From contig CP087965.1 in NCBI GenBank assembly GCA_024703855.1, forward strand, positions 3,030,001 to 3,094,000: a stretch of DNA of 64,000 nt, given 5' to 3'. A program made the position numbers and the translations under genes. Origin of the DNA: Polaromonas sp. P2-4. Its GTDB lineage: Bacteria > Pseudomonadota > Gammaproteobacteria > Burkholderiales > Burkholderiaceae_C. The notes beneath the pieces are model-generated. The model ran no database searches and had not been told where the DNA came from. It saw only the letters and a list, made by a program, of their open reading frames with translations. Below are positions 1 through 9,116 of the stretch, piece by piece (position 1 is the first letter of the stretch; each line of letters opens with the position of its first letter).

Positions 1-148
1 CGGCGCCTGCCCCATGCAGCAGGCCCCAGATCGTGGCGCTCGCGGTATCAAGCAAGGGAATGCTGGCAGCGATGACGCTGGTCAGCTGCTCCACCGGGCC
101 GGTATTCGAAGAAGGTGTCAATACGCCTAGACGGACAGGCTGGATCAT
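1..148 (-). CDS. Asp/Glu racemase / maleate isomerase-like protein (partial, N-terminus)
   Basis: Only the first 49 codons are inside the window; the gene runs off the left edge. The protein starts MIQPVRLGVLTPSSNT, the N-terminal strand and loop typical of the Asp/Glu racemase superfamily branch that holds maleate cis-trans isomerases and arylmalonate decarboxylases (LTPSSNT is the family signature). GAGGAG lies just upstream of the ATG. It is transcribed divergently from the hydantoinase operon, so it may act on the same compounds. Which member of the family it is cannot be told from this fragment. Confidence 0.55.
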   Translation of the reverse strand, partial: MIQPVRLGVLTPSSNTGPVEQLTSVIAASIPLLDTASATIWGLLHGAGA

Positions 149-459
149 GGCGGCTCCTCATGAAAGATGGGTAACAAGAGTGGGGCATTGAAGCGCCCTG
201 CATCCCGCTATTCTGAACTTTATCGCAAAACTGTTGACATTGGTGTAAACACTACTGTCGTCAATTTTGTTATGGCGGACATTATGGCTTGTACGCCGAA
301 AGCTTGTGAAAGAGCTGGGCCCGTAAATTGCTCAGGGAAGCCTAATCTTGATATGAAAACGACGACGCACCAAAACAAACGTGTGCAGAAAGTGTCAACA
401 ATCATGTTGGCGCTAAAGCTGACAATAATTCGCCAGCCTGGTGCGCGGAGGGCTGGTTT
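149..459. promoter_or_regulatory. Divergent regulatory region with candidate operators
   Basis: AT-richer gap between the divergent racemase-like gene and the hydantoinase operon, with no convincing gene. It holds TTGACA at 234-239 as a possible -35 element, an inner dyad GTGTAAACAC at 243-252, the matched pair TTGAC (234-238) and GTCAA (260-264), and a second dyad CAACA-ATCA-TGTTG at 396-409. Such dyads fit binding sites of a GntR- or LysR-type regulator, but no regulator gene is visible here. The start of the + operon is supported by GGAGGG about 8 nt before the ATG at 460. Confidence 0.35.
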
Positions 460-1893
460 ATGAGCCACGCATCGTTTGATCTCGTCATCAGAAATGCGCG
501 CGTTGCAACCGCCAGCGACACCTTCAGCGCCGACATCGGTGTGAGCGGCGGGCGGATCACCCAGCTGGGGACGGATCTGGGCCGCGGTGAGAGGGAAATC
601 GACGCGGCCGGCCGCGTGGTCACACCCGGTGGGGTCGACGCGCATTGCCACCTCGACCAGCCGATGGCGCCGCCGGTGCGCATGGCCGATAACTTCGACA
701 CGGGCACGCGGGCTGCGGCCTGCGGCGGCACCACCACCGTGATTCCGTTCGCCGCGCAGGAGAAGGGCCAGTCGCTGCGTGCCGCAGTGGCAGACTACCA
801 CCAGCGTGCCGAGGGCCGCGCGCACATCGACTACGCCTTCCACCTGATCGTCAGCGACCCGACACCGCAGGTACTGAATGTGGAACTGCCGGCGCTGATT
901 GCCGAGGGCTACACCTCGTTCAAGATCTATATGACCTATGACGACCTGAAGCTGGACGACGGTCAGATCCTGGACGTGCTCGACGTTGCGCGCACCCACG
1001 GCGCGATGGCCATGGTGCATGCCGAGAACGCCGAATGCATCGAATGGCTGACGAAGCGGCTGGAGGCCGCAGGCCGTACTGCGCCGCGCTTTCATGCCCA
1101 TGCGCGGCCCATGCTGGTCGAGCGGGAAGCGACGCACCGCGCCATTGCGCTGTCGCAACTGGTCGATGTGCCCATTCTGATCGTGCACGTGTCGGGCCGC
1201 GAAGCGGTCGAGCAGATCCGCTGGGCGCGCGGCCAGGGCCTGAAGGTGTTTGCCGAAACCTGCCCGCAGTACCTGTTTCTGACCGCGGAGGACCTTGGCA
1301 TTGACGACAGCTACCAGGGCGCACGCTGCGTCTGCAGCCCGCCGCCGCGCGACAAGGCCAACCAGGAGGTGATCTGGAATGGTCTCAATGATGGCCTCTT
1401 CACATTGTTCTCGTCTGACCACGCGCCGTTCAATTACGACGGCACAGAGGGCAAGAAGCCCGGTGGAGAAGAAGTTGAGTTCCGCCACATCCCGAACGGC
1501 CTCGCCGGCATCGAGACGCGCATGGCGCTGCTCTACTCCGAGGGCGTGCTCGGCGGGCGCATCACGCTGGAGAAGTTCGTTGAACTGACCGCGACCAACC
1601 CGGCCAAGGCCTATGGCCTGCACCCGCGCAAGGGGACCATCGCCATCGGGGCCGATGCCGACCTGGTGATCTGGGATGAGCGTGAGTTCGTGCTGCGCAA
1701 CACGCAGCTGCACCATGCCGTTGACAACACGCCTTACGAAGGCATGACCTTGAAGGCCTGGCCTGGCCTCACGCTGTCGCGCGGCGAGGTGGTGTGGGAT
1801 GGTCGCGAGTTCCATGGCCACGCGGGTCGTGGCCGTTTTCTGGCTTGTGGCACCCCGTCGCTGCAGCCGCGTCAATCCGGAAGGTCAGCATGA
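460..1893 (+). CDS. Dihydropyrimidinase / D-hydantoinase
   Basis: Cyclic amidohydrolase of 477 aa that opens hydantoin or dihydropyrimidine rings to N-carbamoyl amino acids in the cytoplasm. Visible hallmarks are the metal-binding GGVDAHCHLDQP near residue 58, the FKIYMTYD segment holding the lysine that is carboxylated in this family, AMVHAENAE with the next His ligand, and SSDHAPF with the catalytic Asp. Length is usual for the family. It is the first gene of a tightly packed operon; its stop overlaps the next start (ATGA at 1890). Substrate (hydantoin or dihydrouracil type) cannot be decided. The racemase-like and amidase neighbours favour a hydantoin or ureide route. Confidence 0.9.
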   Translation: MSHASFDLVIRNARVATASDTFSADIGVSGGRITQLGTDLGRGEREIDAAGRVVTPGGVDAHCHLDQPMAPPVRMADNFDTGTRAAACGGTTTVIPFAAQEKGQSLRAAVADYHQRAEGRAHIDYAFHLIVSDPTPQVLNVELPALIAEGYTSFKIYMTYDDLKLDDGQILDVLDVARTHGAMAMVHAENAECIEWLTKRLEAAGRTAPRFHAHARPMLVEREATHRAIALSQLVDVPILIVHVSGREAVEQIRWARGQGLKVFAETCPQYLFLTAEDLGIDDSYQGARCVCSPPPRDKANQEVIWNGLNDGLFTLFSSDHAPFNYDGTEGKKPGGEEVEFRHIPNGLAGIETRMALLYSEGVLGGRITLEKFVELTATNPAKAYGLHPRKGTIAIGADADLVIWDEREFVLRNTQLHHAVDNTPYEGMTLKAWPGLTLSRGEVVWDGREFHGHAGRGRFLACGTPSLQPRQSGRSA

Positions 1894-2645
1894 AACTGTT
1901 ACTCATCAACCCCAATATCTCGGACAGCGTGTCCGAGCTGATCCGCAGCGAGGCGCAACGCAGTGCTTCGCCCGGCACCGAAATCGAGGTGCTGACCGCC
2001 CCCTTCGGCGTTGCCTATATAGAAACGCGCTTCGAGGCGCTGATCGGTGCCTACGCCGCGGCCCAGCTTGCCGCAGAACACCACGCGCGTTTCGACGCGG
2101 TGGTGGTGGCGGCCTTCGGCGACCCGGGCCTCACCGGCTTGCGCGAAGCCCTGCCGGTTCCAGTGACCGGACTGACCGAGGCGGCGCTGGCCAGTGCCTG
2201 CCTGCTGGGTCACCGCATCTCCATCATCGCGATCTCGCAGCGCATCCAGGCCTGGTACCGCGAGGTCGTCGAGTCTTATGGCCTGGGCTCGCGGCTGGCC
2301 AGCATCCGTGCGCTGGACCGGCCGTTGGCCAGCATCGGTCAGGTGCAGGATGAACATGCCCTGTCGTTGAAGACGCTGGCCGAACGCGCGGTCGACGAAG
2401 ACGGTGCTGACGTCATCGTGCTGGCCGGTGCGCCGCTGGCGGGGCTGGCGCGCATGCTCAAGGGGCAGTTGCCGGTGCCGGTGGTTGACGGTGTCTCCAG
2501 CGCGGTGCGCCATGCCGAGACATTGGCGGCGCTGCAGCCAGGCACCGCGCAGCGCGGCAGTTTCGCACCGCCACCGGTCAAGCCTGAACCGCGGTTTGCC
2601 GCCAGCCATCGCGCGACTGCTAGACCGCACAGCCTGAACCCTTAA
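1890..2645 (+). CDS. Hydantoin racemase-like protein (Asp/Glu racemase superfamily), catalytic cysteines replaced
   Basis: The ATG at 1890 overlaps the hydantoinase stop and gives the family N-terminus MKLLLINPNIS. About 251 aa. Known hydantoin/allantoin racemases use two cysteines, one in a CFGDPG-like motif near residue 76 and one in an LGCAGM-like motif near residue 180. Here the first reads VVVAAFGDPG and the second VIVLAGAPLAG, so both cysteines are absent; the only Cys is in ASACLLGHR near residue 107. The fold and operon place it with hydantoin metabolism, but two-base racemization of the usual type looks impossible. It may be a related isomerase, lyase or binding protein. Confidence 0.75.
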   Translation: MKLLLINPNISDSVSELIRSEAQRSASPGTEIEVLTAPFGVAYIETRFEALIGAYAAAQLAAEHHARFDAVVVAAFGDPGLTGLREALPVPVTGLTEAALASACLLGHRISIIAISQRIQAWYREVVESYGLGSRLASIRALDRPLASIGQVQDEHALSLKTLAERAVDEDGADVIVLAGAPLAGLARMLKGQLPVPVVDGVSSAVRHAETLAALQPGTAQRGSFAPPPVKPEPRFAASHRATARPHSLNP

Positions 2646-2694
2646 TCCCTTTTTCCACGCTCTTCCATACCTTCCACGCCCACGAAAGACCACC

Positions 2695-3704
2695 ATGCCA
2701 AATCGCTCTTTATTTCCCTTGATCTCCCGCCTGGCCGCCGCTGTGGCTTTGACGTTCGCATCGGCCCTGGTGCCGGCCTTCGCGCAGCAGAAGCTGCAGA
2801 TCGCCGGTAACTTCGCTACCGAACACCCGAGCAGCGTCGCTGTCGACCAGGTGTTCAAGAAGGAGGTCGCGCGCCTGACCCACAACCAGTTGCAGGTCGA
2901 CGTGTTCCCCGCCATGCAGCTCGGCGGCGCCAAGGAGAACGTCGACGCGGTGCGCTCCGGCACACTGGCTTTGACCTGGGTCGGCGGCGCCTTTCTGTCG
3001 CGCATCGCGCCGGAGTTGGAGGCGGTCAGCCTGCCCTTCGTCTTTCGCAACCGCGAGGCAGCGTTTCGTGTCATCGACGGCCCGGTTGGCGCGGCGATCG
3101 ACAAGAAGCTGCAGGACAAGGGCTTTCTCACCCTCGGCTGGATGGAACTCGGCGCGCGTCACATCACCAACAGCCGCGGCCCGATCAAGAGCATGGCGGA
3201 CCTGAAGGGCCTGAAGCTGCGCCTGCAGCCCAACGAGACGCATCTGGCTACCTTCCCGCGCTGGGCGCCAACCCGGTGGCGATGGACGTCAAGGAGCTGT
3301 ATTCGGCACTCGAGCAAAGGGTGGTCGATGCGCAGGAGAACCCGTACACGGTGATCGGCGCGAGTCGTTACAGCGAGGTGCAAAAGCAGCTCAGCAACTC
3401 CAGCCACTTCTTCGACTTCATCGCCGTGGTGGCGAGCAAGAAAGCCTTCGAGCAACTCAAGCCGGAGTACCAGAAGGCAGTGCGCGAGGCGATGACCGCG
3501 ACCATCGCCTACCAGCGCAAGCTCGCCATCGAGAGCGAGGCCAAGGCCCTGGCTGAACTGAAGACCAAGATGACGCTGACCGAGATCTCGCCGGCCGCCA
3601 TCGAAGAGATGCGCAAGGCCACGGCCCCGGTGATCGAGGAGGTCAAGAAGCGCGCCGGTGCCGATCTGGTGAACCAGGTGCTCGCCGAAGTGGCCAAGCG
3701 CTGA
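2695..3704 (+). CDS. TRAP transporter substrate-binding protein (DctP family), frameshifted
   Basis: Periplasmic binding subunit of a tripartite ATP-independent transporter. The N-terminus is a signal peptide (MPNRSLF, hydrophobic run, then VPAFAQQ). The first frame ends in LKGLKLRLQPNETHLATF. The protein resumes in another frame at 3276 with MDVKELYSALEQRVVDAQ and ends at 3704. One base appears to be missing near 3255, where GCGCGC is expected; the joined protein has normal DctP length, about 336 aa. It is followed by matching DctQ and DctM genes. A carboxylate or carbamoyl amino acid ligand is plausible from context only. Confidence 0.85.
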
Positions 3705-3732
3705 TTCGCGGCATGCAAAGCAGGAGCCCGCG

Positions 3733-4257
3733 ATGAACGTACAAACAATGACCGCCGAGCGCCCGCTGTTGTGGCCGGATCACGCGCTGAGCGGCCTCGA
3801 CAAACTGGTCACAGGCCTGCTGCTTGCAGCCGTGGCTGTGATGGTGGGCGTGGTGTCGGCGCAGGTTGCACTGCGCTATGGCTTTAACCGCTCGATCGAC
3901 TGGGCCGACGAGATCGGCCGGCTGGCCTTCGTCTGGTCAATCTTCCTGGCCATCCCGCTGGGCGTGCGCCAGGGCGCACACATCGGCATCGACGTCGTCG
4001 CCGACAAGCTGCCTGCAGTGTGGCGTGGCGTGCTCAAGCGTGCCGGTGCGGCGCTGTGCGCGCTGATGATGGTGGCTATCGCCTGGGCCGCGCTCGGTGT
4101 CGCGCGCGAACAGTGGGACGAACTGATGGCCACCGTCGACTGGAGCGTCGGCTGGTTCATCGTGCCGGTGGGCATAGGCGCGCTGCTGTCCGCCTTGCAC
4201 CTGCTGCGCATCGTCATCGTCGGGCCGCCCGCCGCGCACGTGGGAGTGGCCGAATGA
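3733..4257 (+). CDS. TRAP transporter small permease (DctQ family)
   Basis: Membrane protein of 174 aa with about four hydrophobic segments. It carries the DctQ-type patterns DWADEIGRLAFVWSIFLAIPLGVRQG and later HIGIDVV. It is the small membrane subunit that pairs with DctM (next gene) and the upstream DctP. The stop TGA overlaps the ATG of the large permease (ATGA at 4254), indicating translational coupling. Confidence 0.88.
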   Translation: MNVQTMTAERPLLWPDHALSGLDKLVTGLLLAAVAVMVGVVSAQVALRYGFNRSIDWADEIGRLAFVWSIFLAIPLGVRQGAHIGIDVVADKLPAVWRGVLKRAGAALCALMMVAIAWAALGVAREQWDELMATVDWSVGWFIVPVGIGALLSALHLLRIVIVGPPAAHVGVAE

Positions 4258-5534
4258 GCGCGCTGGTGGTTGTCGGATTCATGGCGCTGGCCCTGCTGGG
4301 CCTGCCGATCGCGTTTGCGATGGGCGTGGCCTCGTTGGTCGCGTTGTGGCTGAGCGGGGTCGACCTGTCGATGGTGCCGCAGCGCATGATGCACTCGGTC
4401 AACTCGTTTCCGCTGATGTCGATCCCGTTCTTCATGCTCGCGGGCGAGCTGATGATCAAGGCCGGCATCGTCGAGCGCCTGATCGCGCTGGCCAACACCC
4501 TGGTCGGCCGGGTGCGCGGTGGCATGGCGCATGTGACGATGCTGGCGGGCGCAGGCCTGGCCACGGTCTCCGGAGCGGCCGTGTCGGACGCGAGCGCGCT
4601 GTCGTCGATTCTTGCGCCCTCGCTGACCAAGATCTACGACAAGGGCTTCGCCGCCGCGATTGTCGCCGCCGCGGCCAACCTGGGGCCCATCATTCCACCG
4701 TCGGGCGCGATGATCGTCTATGCCTTCATGGCCGGTTCGTCGGTCTCGGTGGGCGGCATGTTCATGGCCGGCGTGGTGCCGGGCTTGATCATCACGTTCG
4801 GCTTCATCGGGCTGTGTTCGTGGATCGCCACCCGGCGCGGCTGGGCCGTCACCGGCGAGCCGTTCCGCCTCGCCACGGTGCTGGCCGAACTGCGCCGCTC
4901 GCTGATCGTGCTGGCCATGCCGGTGCTGGTGATAGGCGGCATCATCGGCGGCGCCTTCACCGCCACCGAGGGCTCGGCGATAGCGGTTGTGTACTCAATG
5001 CTGCTCGGTTTTTTCGTCACCCGCACGCTCAAACTCGCCGACCTGCCGGGGCTGGTGGTGCGCGCGGCGATCACCTCGGCCGTGGTCGGCGCGCTGATCG
5101 CCTTCGCCTCCATCATCACCTACCTGATGACGGTCGATCTGCTGCCGCAGACGCTGTCGACGCTGCTGCGTGCGCTGACCACCGATCCGCTGGTCTACAT
5201 GGCGCTCGTCGCGCTGCTGCTGTTCGTGGTGGGCATGTTCCTCGAGTCGAACGCGGCCTACATCATGCTGGTGCCGCTCTTGCACCCGATCGCGCTGCAG
5301 TACGGCATCGACCCGCTGCACTTCGGCTTCCTGTTCGTGCTCAACCTCGTGATCGGCATGCTGACGCCGCCGGTCGGCGTGGTGCTGTTCGTCGTCTCCG
5401 GTGTCACCGGCGTGCGCATGCGCGAACTGGTCGCGAACGCCTGGCCGTTCATCGCGCTGATGTATGCGGTGCTCGTGCTGTGCATGCTGGTGCCGTCCGT
5501 CGTCACCGCGTTGCCGCATGCGCTCGGCTACTGA
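4254..5534 (+). CDS. TRAP transporter large permease (DctM family)
   Basis: Large membrane subunit, 426 aa when started at the ATG overlapping the dctQ stop. It has a dozen or so hydrophobic segments and family motifs such as SIPFFMLAGELM near the N-terminus, ANLGPIIPPSGAMIVYA in the middle, and MLTPPVGVVLFVVSG near the C-terminus. It uses a sodium or proton gradient to import the ligand delivered by DctP. Together with 2695-4257 it forms a complete first TRAP system inside the catabolic cluster. Confidence 0.92.
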   Translation: MSALVVVGFMALALLGLPIAFAMGVASLVALWLSGVDLSMVPQRMMHSVNSFPLMSIPFFMLAGELMIKAGIVERLIALANTLVGRVRGGMAHVTMLAGAGLATVSGAAVSDASALSSILAPSLTKIYDKGFAAAIVAAAANLGPIIPPSGAMIVYAFMAGSSVSVGGMFMAGVVPGLIITFGFIGLCSWIATRRGWAVTGEPFRLATVLAELRRSLIVLAMPVLVIGGIIGGAFTATEGSAIAVVYSMLLGFFVTRTLKLADLPGLVVRAAITSAVVGALIAFASIITYLMTVDLLPQTLSTLLRALTTDPLVYMALVALLLFVVGMFLESNAAYIMLVPLLHPIALQYGIDPLHFGFLFVLNLVIGMLTPPVGVVLFVVSGVTGVRMRELVANAWPFIALMYAVLVLCMLVPSVVTALPHALGY

Positions 5535-5550
5535 TCCCGGGTGGCCGAAG

Positions 5551-6090
5551 ATGTCTGAAGCCGCATTGACCGACGAAGGGTTCATGGACCAGGTGCTGGC
5601 CCACTGCGAAGTCGCGCTTTATAGGGGCGACTGCCCGGTGGCGGCGCTCGTGGTGTACGACGGCCAGGTTGTTGGTGTCGGATCAAACCGCGTCGCGACC
5701 AACCACGATGCAACCGCCCACGCCGAAACCGAGGCGATCCGCGGCGCCTGCACGCGCCTCGGCACGAGCCGCCTCGACGGCTGCACGCTGTATTCAGCGA
5801 TGGAGCCGTGCCCGATGTGTTGCTGGGCGCTCAAGGAGGCCGGCATCGCCCGCCTCGTGCTGGGCGCCCGGCACGCGGGCATGCGGCGCACCGACTATGG
5901 CGACTACGCGGTCGAGAAGCTGCTCGCCCTGACGCGTGCTTCACTCGATATCACGACCGGCGTTCGCGTCGCCGAATGCGAAGCGATGCGCAGGCGCTGG
6001 GCTCACTGGGTCGAGCCGGCGGTCCCGGCGCTGTATCCCACTCAGACATTTTCCCGTCCCCCAACCTCAACCCCCCACAGGAGCATCACC
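5551..6090 (+). CDS. Nucleoside/guanine-type deaminase (CMP/dCMP deaminase family); no stop before the next gene
   Basis: Zinc-dependent deaminase starting at ATG 5551 (MSEAALTDEGFMDQ). The zinc and catalytic motif HAETEAI and the paired PCPMCCWAL motif are both intact, so the fold and the hydrolytic deamination chemistry are clear. The substrate could be a purine, pyrimidine or related N-heterocycle. The reading frame has no stop and continues in frame through the next ATG at 6091 into the DctP protein. The expected end is near 6040-6090. Either a stop codon was lost, or sequence error has hidden a frame change; both other frames also lack a stop before 6091. Confidence 0.8.
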
Positions 6091-7167
6091 ATGACTAAAA
6101 CAACTTTACTTTCAAGTCCGCGTCTGGGCCACTTGCTGGCCGTCGCTGCCATCACCGGCAGCGTGCTGTTTTCGGGCCATGCCCTCGCGCAGGACAGGCA
6201 GAAGCTGAAGGTCATCGGCCAGCCATTGGCTACCGGCCTGATCCAGAAAAACAAGGAGCAGCCCTTCTTCGAGAATTTCGCGGCCAAAACCGGTCTTCCG
6301 ATCGATGCGGACTACAAGCCCATGGACACGCTGGGCATCAAGGACACCGAGCAGCTGCGCGTGATGAAGTCCGGCCTGTTCGATATCGTGTCGCTGCGCG
6401 TGTCGCAGAACTCGCGCGATGAACCCACCATTCTCGGCCTGGACCTGGTCGGCGCCAGCCCTGACTACGCGACCGGCCGCAAGGTCGCCAAAGCCTACTT
6501 CGATACCGCCGACCAGCGCCTGCAAAAGCAGTTCAACGTCAAGCTGCTCGGCGTCTGGCCGTTCGGCCCGCAAATCCTGTTCTGCGCAAAACCGATCGCC
6601 AAGCTGGCCGATGTGAAGGGGCTGAAGGTCCGCGTCTACGACCAGAATCTGGCCAAGTTCATCGAGATGGTGGGCGGCACGCCGGTGCCGGTGTCGTTCC
6701 CCGACACCCACCAGTCGCTGTCGCTGGGCGTCGTGGATTGCGCCATCACCGGCCCGAGCTCGGCCAACTCCGCAGGCTGGCCCGAGGTGACCACGCACCA
6801 GTTGCCGCTGGGCTTCCAGATGGCGCTCAACGGCTATGCGATTTCGATGAAAGCCTGGAACCAGCTCAAGCCCGACCAGCAGGTCAAACTCAAGGCCGCC
6901 TTCGATACCCTGACCGACGACATCTGGAAATACTCGGAAGAGTTGTTCCTGGACGCTCTGAACTGCAACGCCGGCAAGGACCCCTGCACCACCGGCAAGA
7001 AGTTCAAGCTCGCCAACGTGGCCGTGACGCCGGCTGACGGCGAGCTGGTACGCGGTGCCGTCAGCAAGGTCAGCCTGCCGGTCTGGGCCGAGGTCTGTGA
7101 CAAATCCAACCCGGGTTGCTCGCAGCAGTGGCGTGCCACGGTGGGACCGGTGCTGGGGCTGAAATGA
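6091..7167 (+). CDS. TRAP transporter substrate-binding protein (second DctP)
   Basis: Start chosen at ATG 6091 because AGGAG lies 7 nt upstream (6079-6083) and because the product then begins with a good signal peptide (MTKTTLLSSPRLGH, hydrophobic run, GHALAQD). 358 aa. It shows the DctP pattern LADVKGLKVRVYDQNLAKFIEMVGG followed by PDTHQSLSLGVVDCA. It carries two C-terminal cysteine pairs (LNCNAGKDPC and VCDKSNPGC) that could form disulfides in the periplasm. The frame is open upstream into the deaminase, so a fused product is formally possible. The internal signal peptide argues for separate initiation here. Confidence 0.88.
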   Translation: MTKTTLLSSPRLGHLLAVAAITGSVLFSGHALAQDRQKLKVIGQPLATGLIQKNKEQPFFENFAAKTGLPIDADYKPMDTLGIKDTEQLRVMKSGLFDIVSLRVSQNSRDEPTILGLDLVGASPDYATGRKVAKAYFDTADQRLQKQFNVKLLGVWPFGPQILFCAKPIAKLADVKGLKVRVYDQNLAKFIEMVGGTPVPVSFPDTHQSLSLGVVDCAITGPSSANSAGWPEVTTHQLPLGFQMALNGYAISMKAWNQLKPDQQVKLKAAFDTLTDDIWKYSEELFLDALNCNAGKDPCTTGKKFKLANVAVTPADGELVRGAVSKVSLPVWAEVCDKSNPGCSQQWRATVGPVLGLK

Positions 7168-7814
7168 GCGACACCACCATCCTCAAGCGGGGCCGGCCAA
7201 CGGCGGCTCCCATCCAAAAGGGCGTCGACATGAAAGACCACATCGAGAACGTGCTGGCCACGGTGTTTGGCGGCATCTTTTTGCTGCTGGCCGTCGTCGT
7301 TGTGATCGAGACGGTGTCTCGCAAGCTGTTCAATGTCTCGCTGCAAGGGGCTGACGAGCTGGGCGGTTACGCGCTGGCCGTCGGCTCGACCATTGCCTTC
7401 AGCCTGGCGCTGATGGGGCGCAACCACATCCGGGTGGATGTGTTCCACGAGAGGTTTCCGCGCGCCATGCAGGCCTTTCTGAACTGGTTCTCCATCGTCA
7501 CGCTGGCTTCCTTCGGCGCCTTCGTGGCCTGGATCGCAACCAAGGTCATCACCGATACCCTGCAGTACGGCAGCACCGCGCAGACGCCCTGGGCCACGCC
7601 GCTGATCTGGCCGCAGGCGGTCTGGTATGCCGGGCTGGTGATTTTCGCCCTGGTCGCCATCGGCTATTCGCTGCGTGCCAGCTGGCTGCTGGTGACCCAG
7701 CGTGTCGACACGCTGAACCACGACTTCCACCCCAAGAGCGCCAAGGAAGAGCTGAAAGAAGAACTCGACGACTTGGCCCAGCGCCAGTCCGTCGAACAAG
7801 GAGCACAAGCATGA
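7164..7814 (+). CDS. TRAP transporter small permease (second DctQ)
   Basis: The ATG at 7164 overlaps the DctP stop (ATGA). 216 aa, longer than usual because of a polar N-terminal stretch of about 25 residues and a charged C-terminal tail (SAKEELKEELDDLAQRQS). The central part has four hydrophobic segments with the DctQ-like GADELGGYALAVGSTIAFS and MGRNHIRVDVF. It pairs with the DctM that starts at 7811, again by a 4-nt overlap. Confidence 0.86.
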   Translation: MSDTTILKRGRPTAAPIQKGVDMKDHIENVLATVFGGIFLLLAVVVVIETVSRKLFNVSLQGADELGGYALAVGSTIAFSLALMGRNHIRVDVFHERFPRAMQAFLNWFSIVTLASFGAFVAWIATKVITDTLQYGSTAQTPWATPLIWPQAVWYAGLVIFALVAIGYSLRASWLLVTQRVDTLNHDFHPKSAKEELKEELDDLAQRQSVEQGAQA

Positions 7815-9103
7815 GCATAGGATTATTTGGACTCGCCTTCGTCGCGATGCTCGGGATGATGCTGGTCGGCATCCCGATCGCCGTCTCGATGGCGGCGGTG
7901 GGCATCGTCGGCGGCATCGCCGCTTACGGTTTGCCCTTCATGGACTCGATAGCACCCGTGGTCTGGGGCGTGCACAACGAGAGCCTGCTGACCTCGATTC
8001 CGCTGTTCATCCTGCTCGGTGAGCTGTTGCTGCGTTCGGGGATTGCCGACCGCATGTACATCGCCCTGTCGGCCTGGCTCGGGCGCCTGCCGGGCGGGCT
8101 GCTGCACACCAACATCGGCAGCTGTGCGTTGTTCGCCGCCACCTCGGGCTCGTCAGTGGCCACGGCGGCCACGGTCGGTACCGTGGCCCTGCCCTCGCTG
8201 CAAAAACGCGGCTACTCGATGCGCGCCTCGCTGGGCTCGCTGGCGGCCGGCGGCACCTTGGGCATCCTGATTCCGCCCAGCGTGAACATGATCGTCTACG
8301 GCTCGTTGACCAACAACTCGATCGGCAAGCTGTTCATCGCCGGCATCATCCCTGGCCTGTTGCTGACGGGTTGCTTCATGCTCTATATCGCGGTGTCGGC
8401 GCTGATGGGGGGCAACGCGATGCGCGAGCCCAAGGTGCCGATGGCCGAGAAGCTGCGCTCGCTGGTGCACCTGGTGCCGCCCATGGTGGTGTTCGGCATC
8501 GTGATGGGCAGCCTCTATTTCGGCATCGCTACTACCACGGAAAGCGCGGCACTGGGCGTGATCGCGGCGCTGGGCTTCGTCGTGCACTCGGGCAAGATGA
8601 GCCGCGAACTGCTGCGCACCTGCTTCATCTCCACGGCGCGTATCAGCGGCATGATCCTGCTGATCATGACGGCGGCCTTCATCCTCAACCTGACCATCAG
8701 CCTGACCGGCGTGGCCGAGGCCATGACCAAGTGGGTGGCCGGGCTGGGCCTGTCGGCGACCGGGCTGATCCTGGCGCTGATCGTGTTCTACCTGATCCTC
8801 GGCATGTTCATGGATGTGCTGTCTATGCAGGTGGCGACGATTCCGATCACCTACCCGATCGCCACGGCGCTGGGCGTGGACCCGATCTGGTTCGGCATCT
8901 TCATCGTGCTGATGTGCGAACTTGGTCTGATCACGCCGCCGGTGGGCATGAACCTGTTCGTGGTGCATGGCATACGGCCCGACAAGGGCGGTATCGAGGA
9001 CGCGATCTGGGGGGCGTTGCCTTACGCGGCCATCATGATCCTGTTCACCTTGCTGATCATGGCGGTGCCGCAGATCGTCACCTGGCTGCCGGCACACATG
9101 TAA
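7811..9103 (+). CDS. TRAP transporter large permease (second DctM)
   Basis: 430 aa membrane subunit with DctM motifs: TSIPLFILLGELLLRSG near residue 60, GGTLGILIPPSVNMIVYG near 160, and LITPPVGMNLFVVHGI near the C-terminus. It completes a second, distinct TRAP system (6091-9103). Having two TRAP systems in one operon-like run suggests uptake of two related substrates, or of substrate and intermediate, of the hydantoinase pathway; this is inference from position. Confidence 0.92.
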   Translation: MSIGLFGLAFVAMLGMMLVGIPIAVSMAAVGIVGGIAAYGLPFMDSIAPVVWGVHNESLLTSIPLFILLGELLLRSGIADRMYIALSAWLGRLPGGLLHTNIGSCALFAATSGSSVATAATVGTVALPSLQKRGYSMRASLGSLAAGGTLGILIPPSVNMIVYGSLTNNSIGKLFIAGIIPGLLLTGCFMLYIAVSALMGGNAMREPKVPMAEKLRSLVHLVPPMVVFGIVMGSLYFGIATTTESAALGVIAALGFVVHSGKMSRELLRTCFISTARISGMILLIMTAAFILNLTISLTGVAEAMTKWVAGLGLSATGLILALIVFYLILGMFMDVLSMQVATIPITYPIATALGVDPIWFGIFIVLMCELGLITPPVGMNLFVVHGIRPDKGGIEDAIWGALPYAAIMILFTLLIMAVPQIVTWLPAHM

Positions 9104-9116
9104 GGGCTGAACACGT

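Noticed and set aside
220..1875. 551-aa open frame on the minus strand opposite the hydantoinase gene
   Set aside because: It is a mirror of a GC-rich gene. The protein is low-complexity in Arg/His/Ala with no domain, while the plus strand has all hydantoinase motifs.
5551..7167. True deaminase-transporter fusion enzyme
   Set aside because: A signal peptide and ribosome-binding site at 6091 make two proteins far more likely. Kept only as a low-interest observation.
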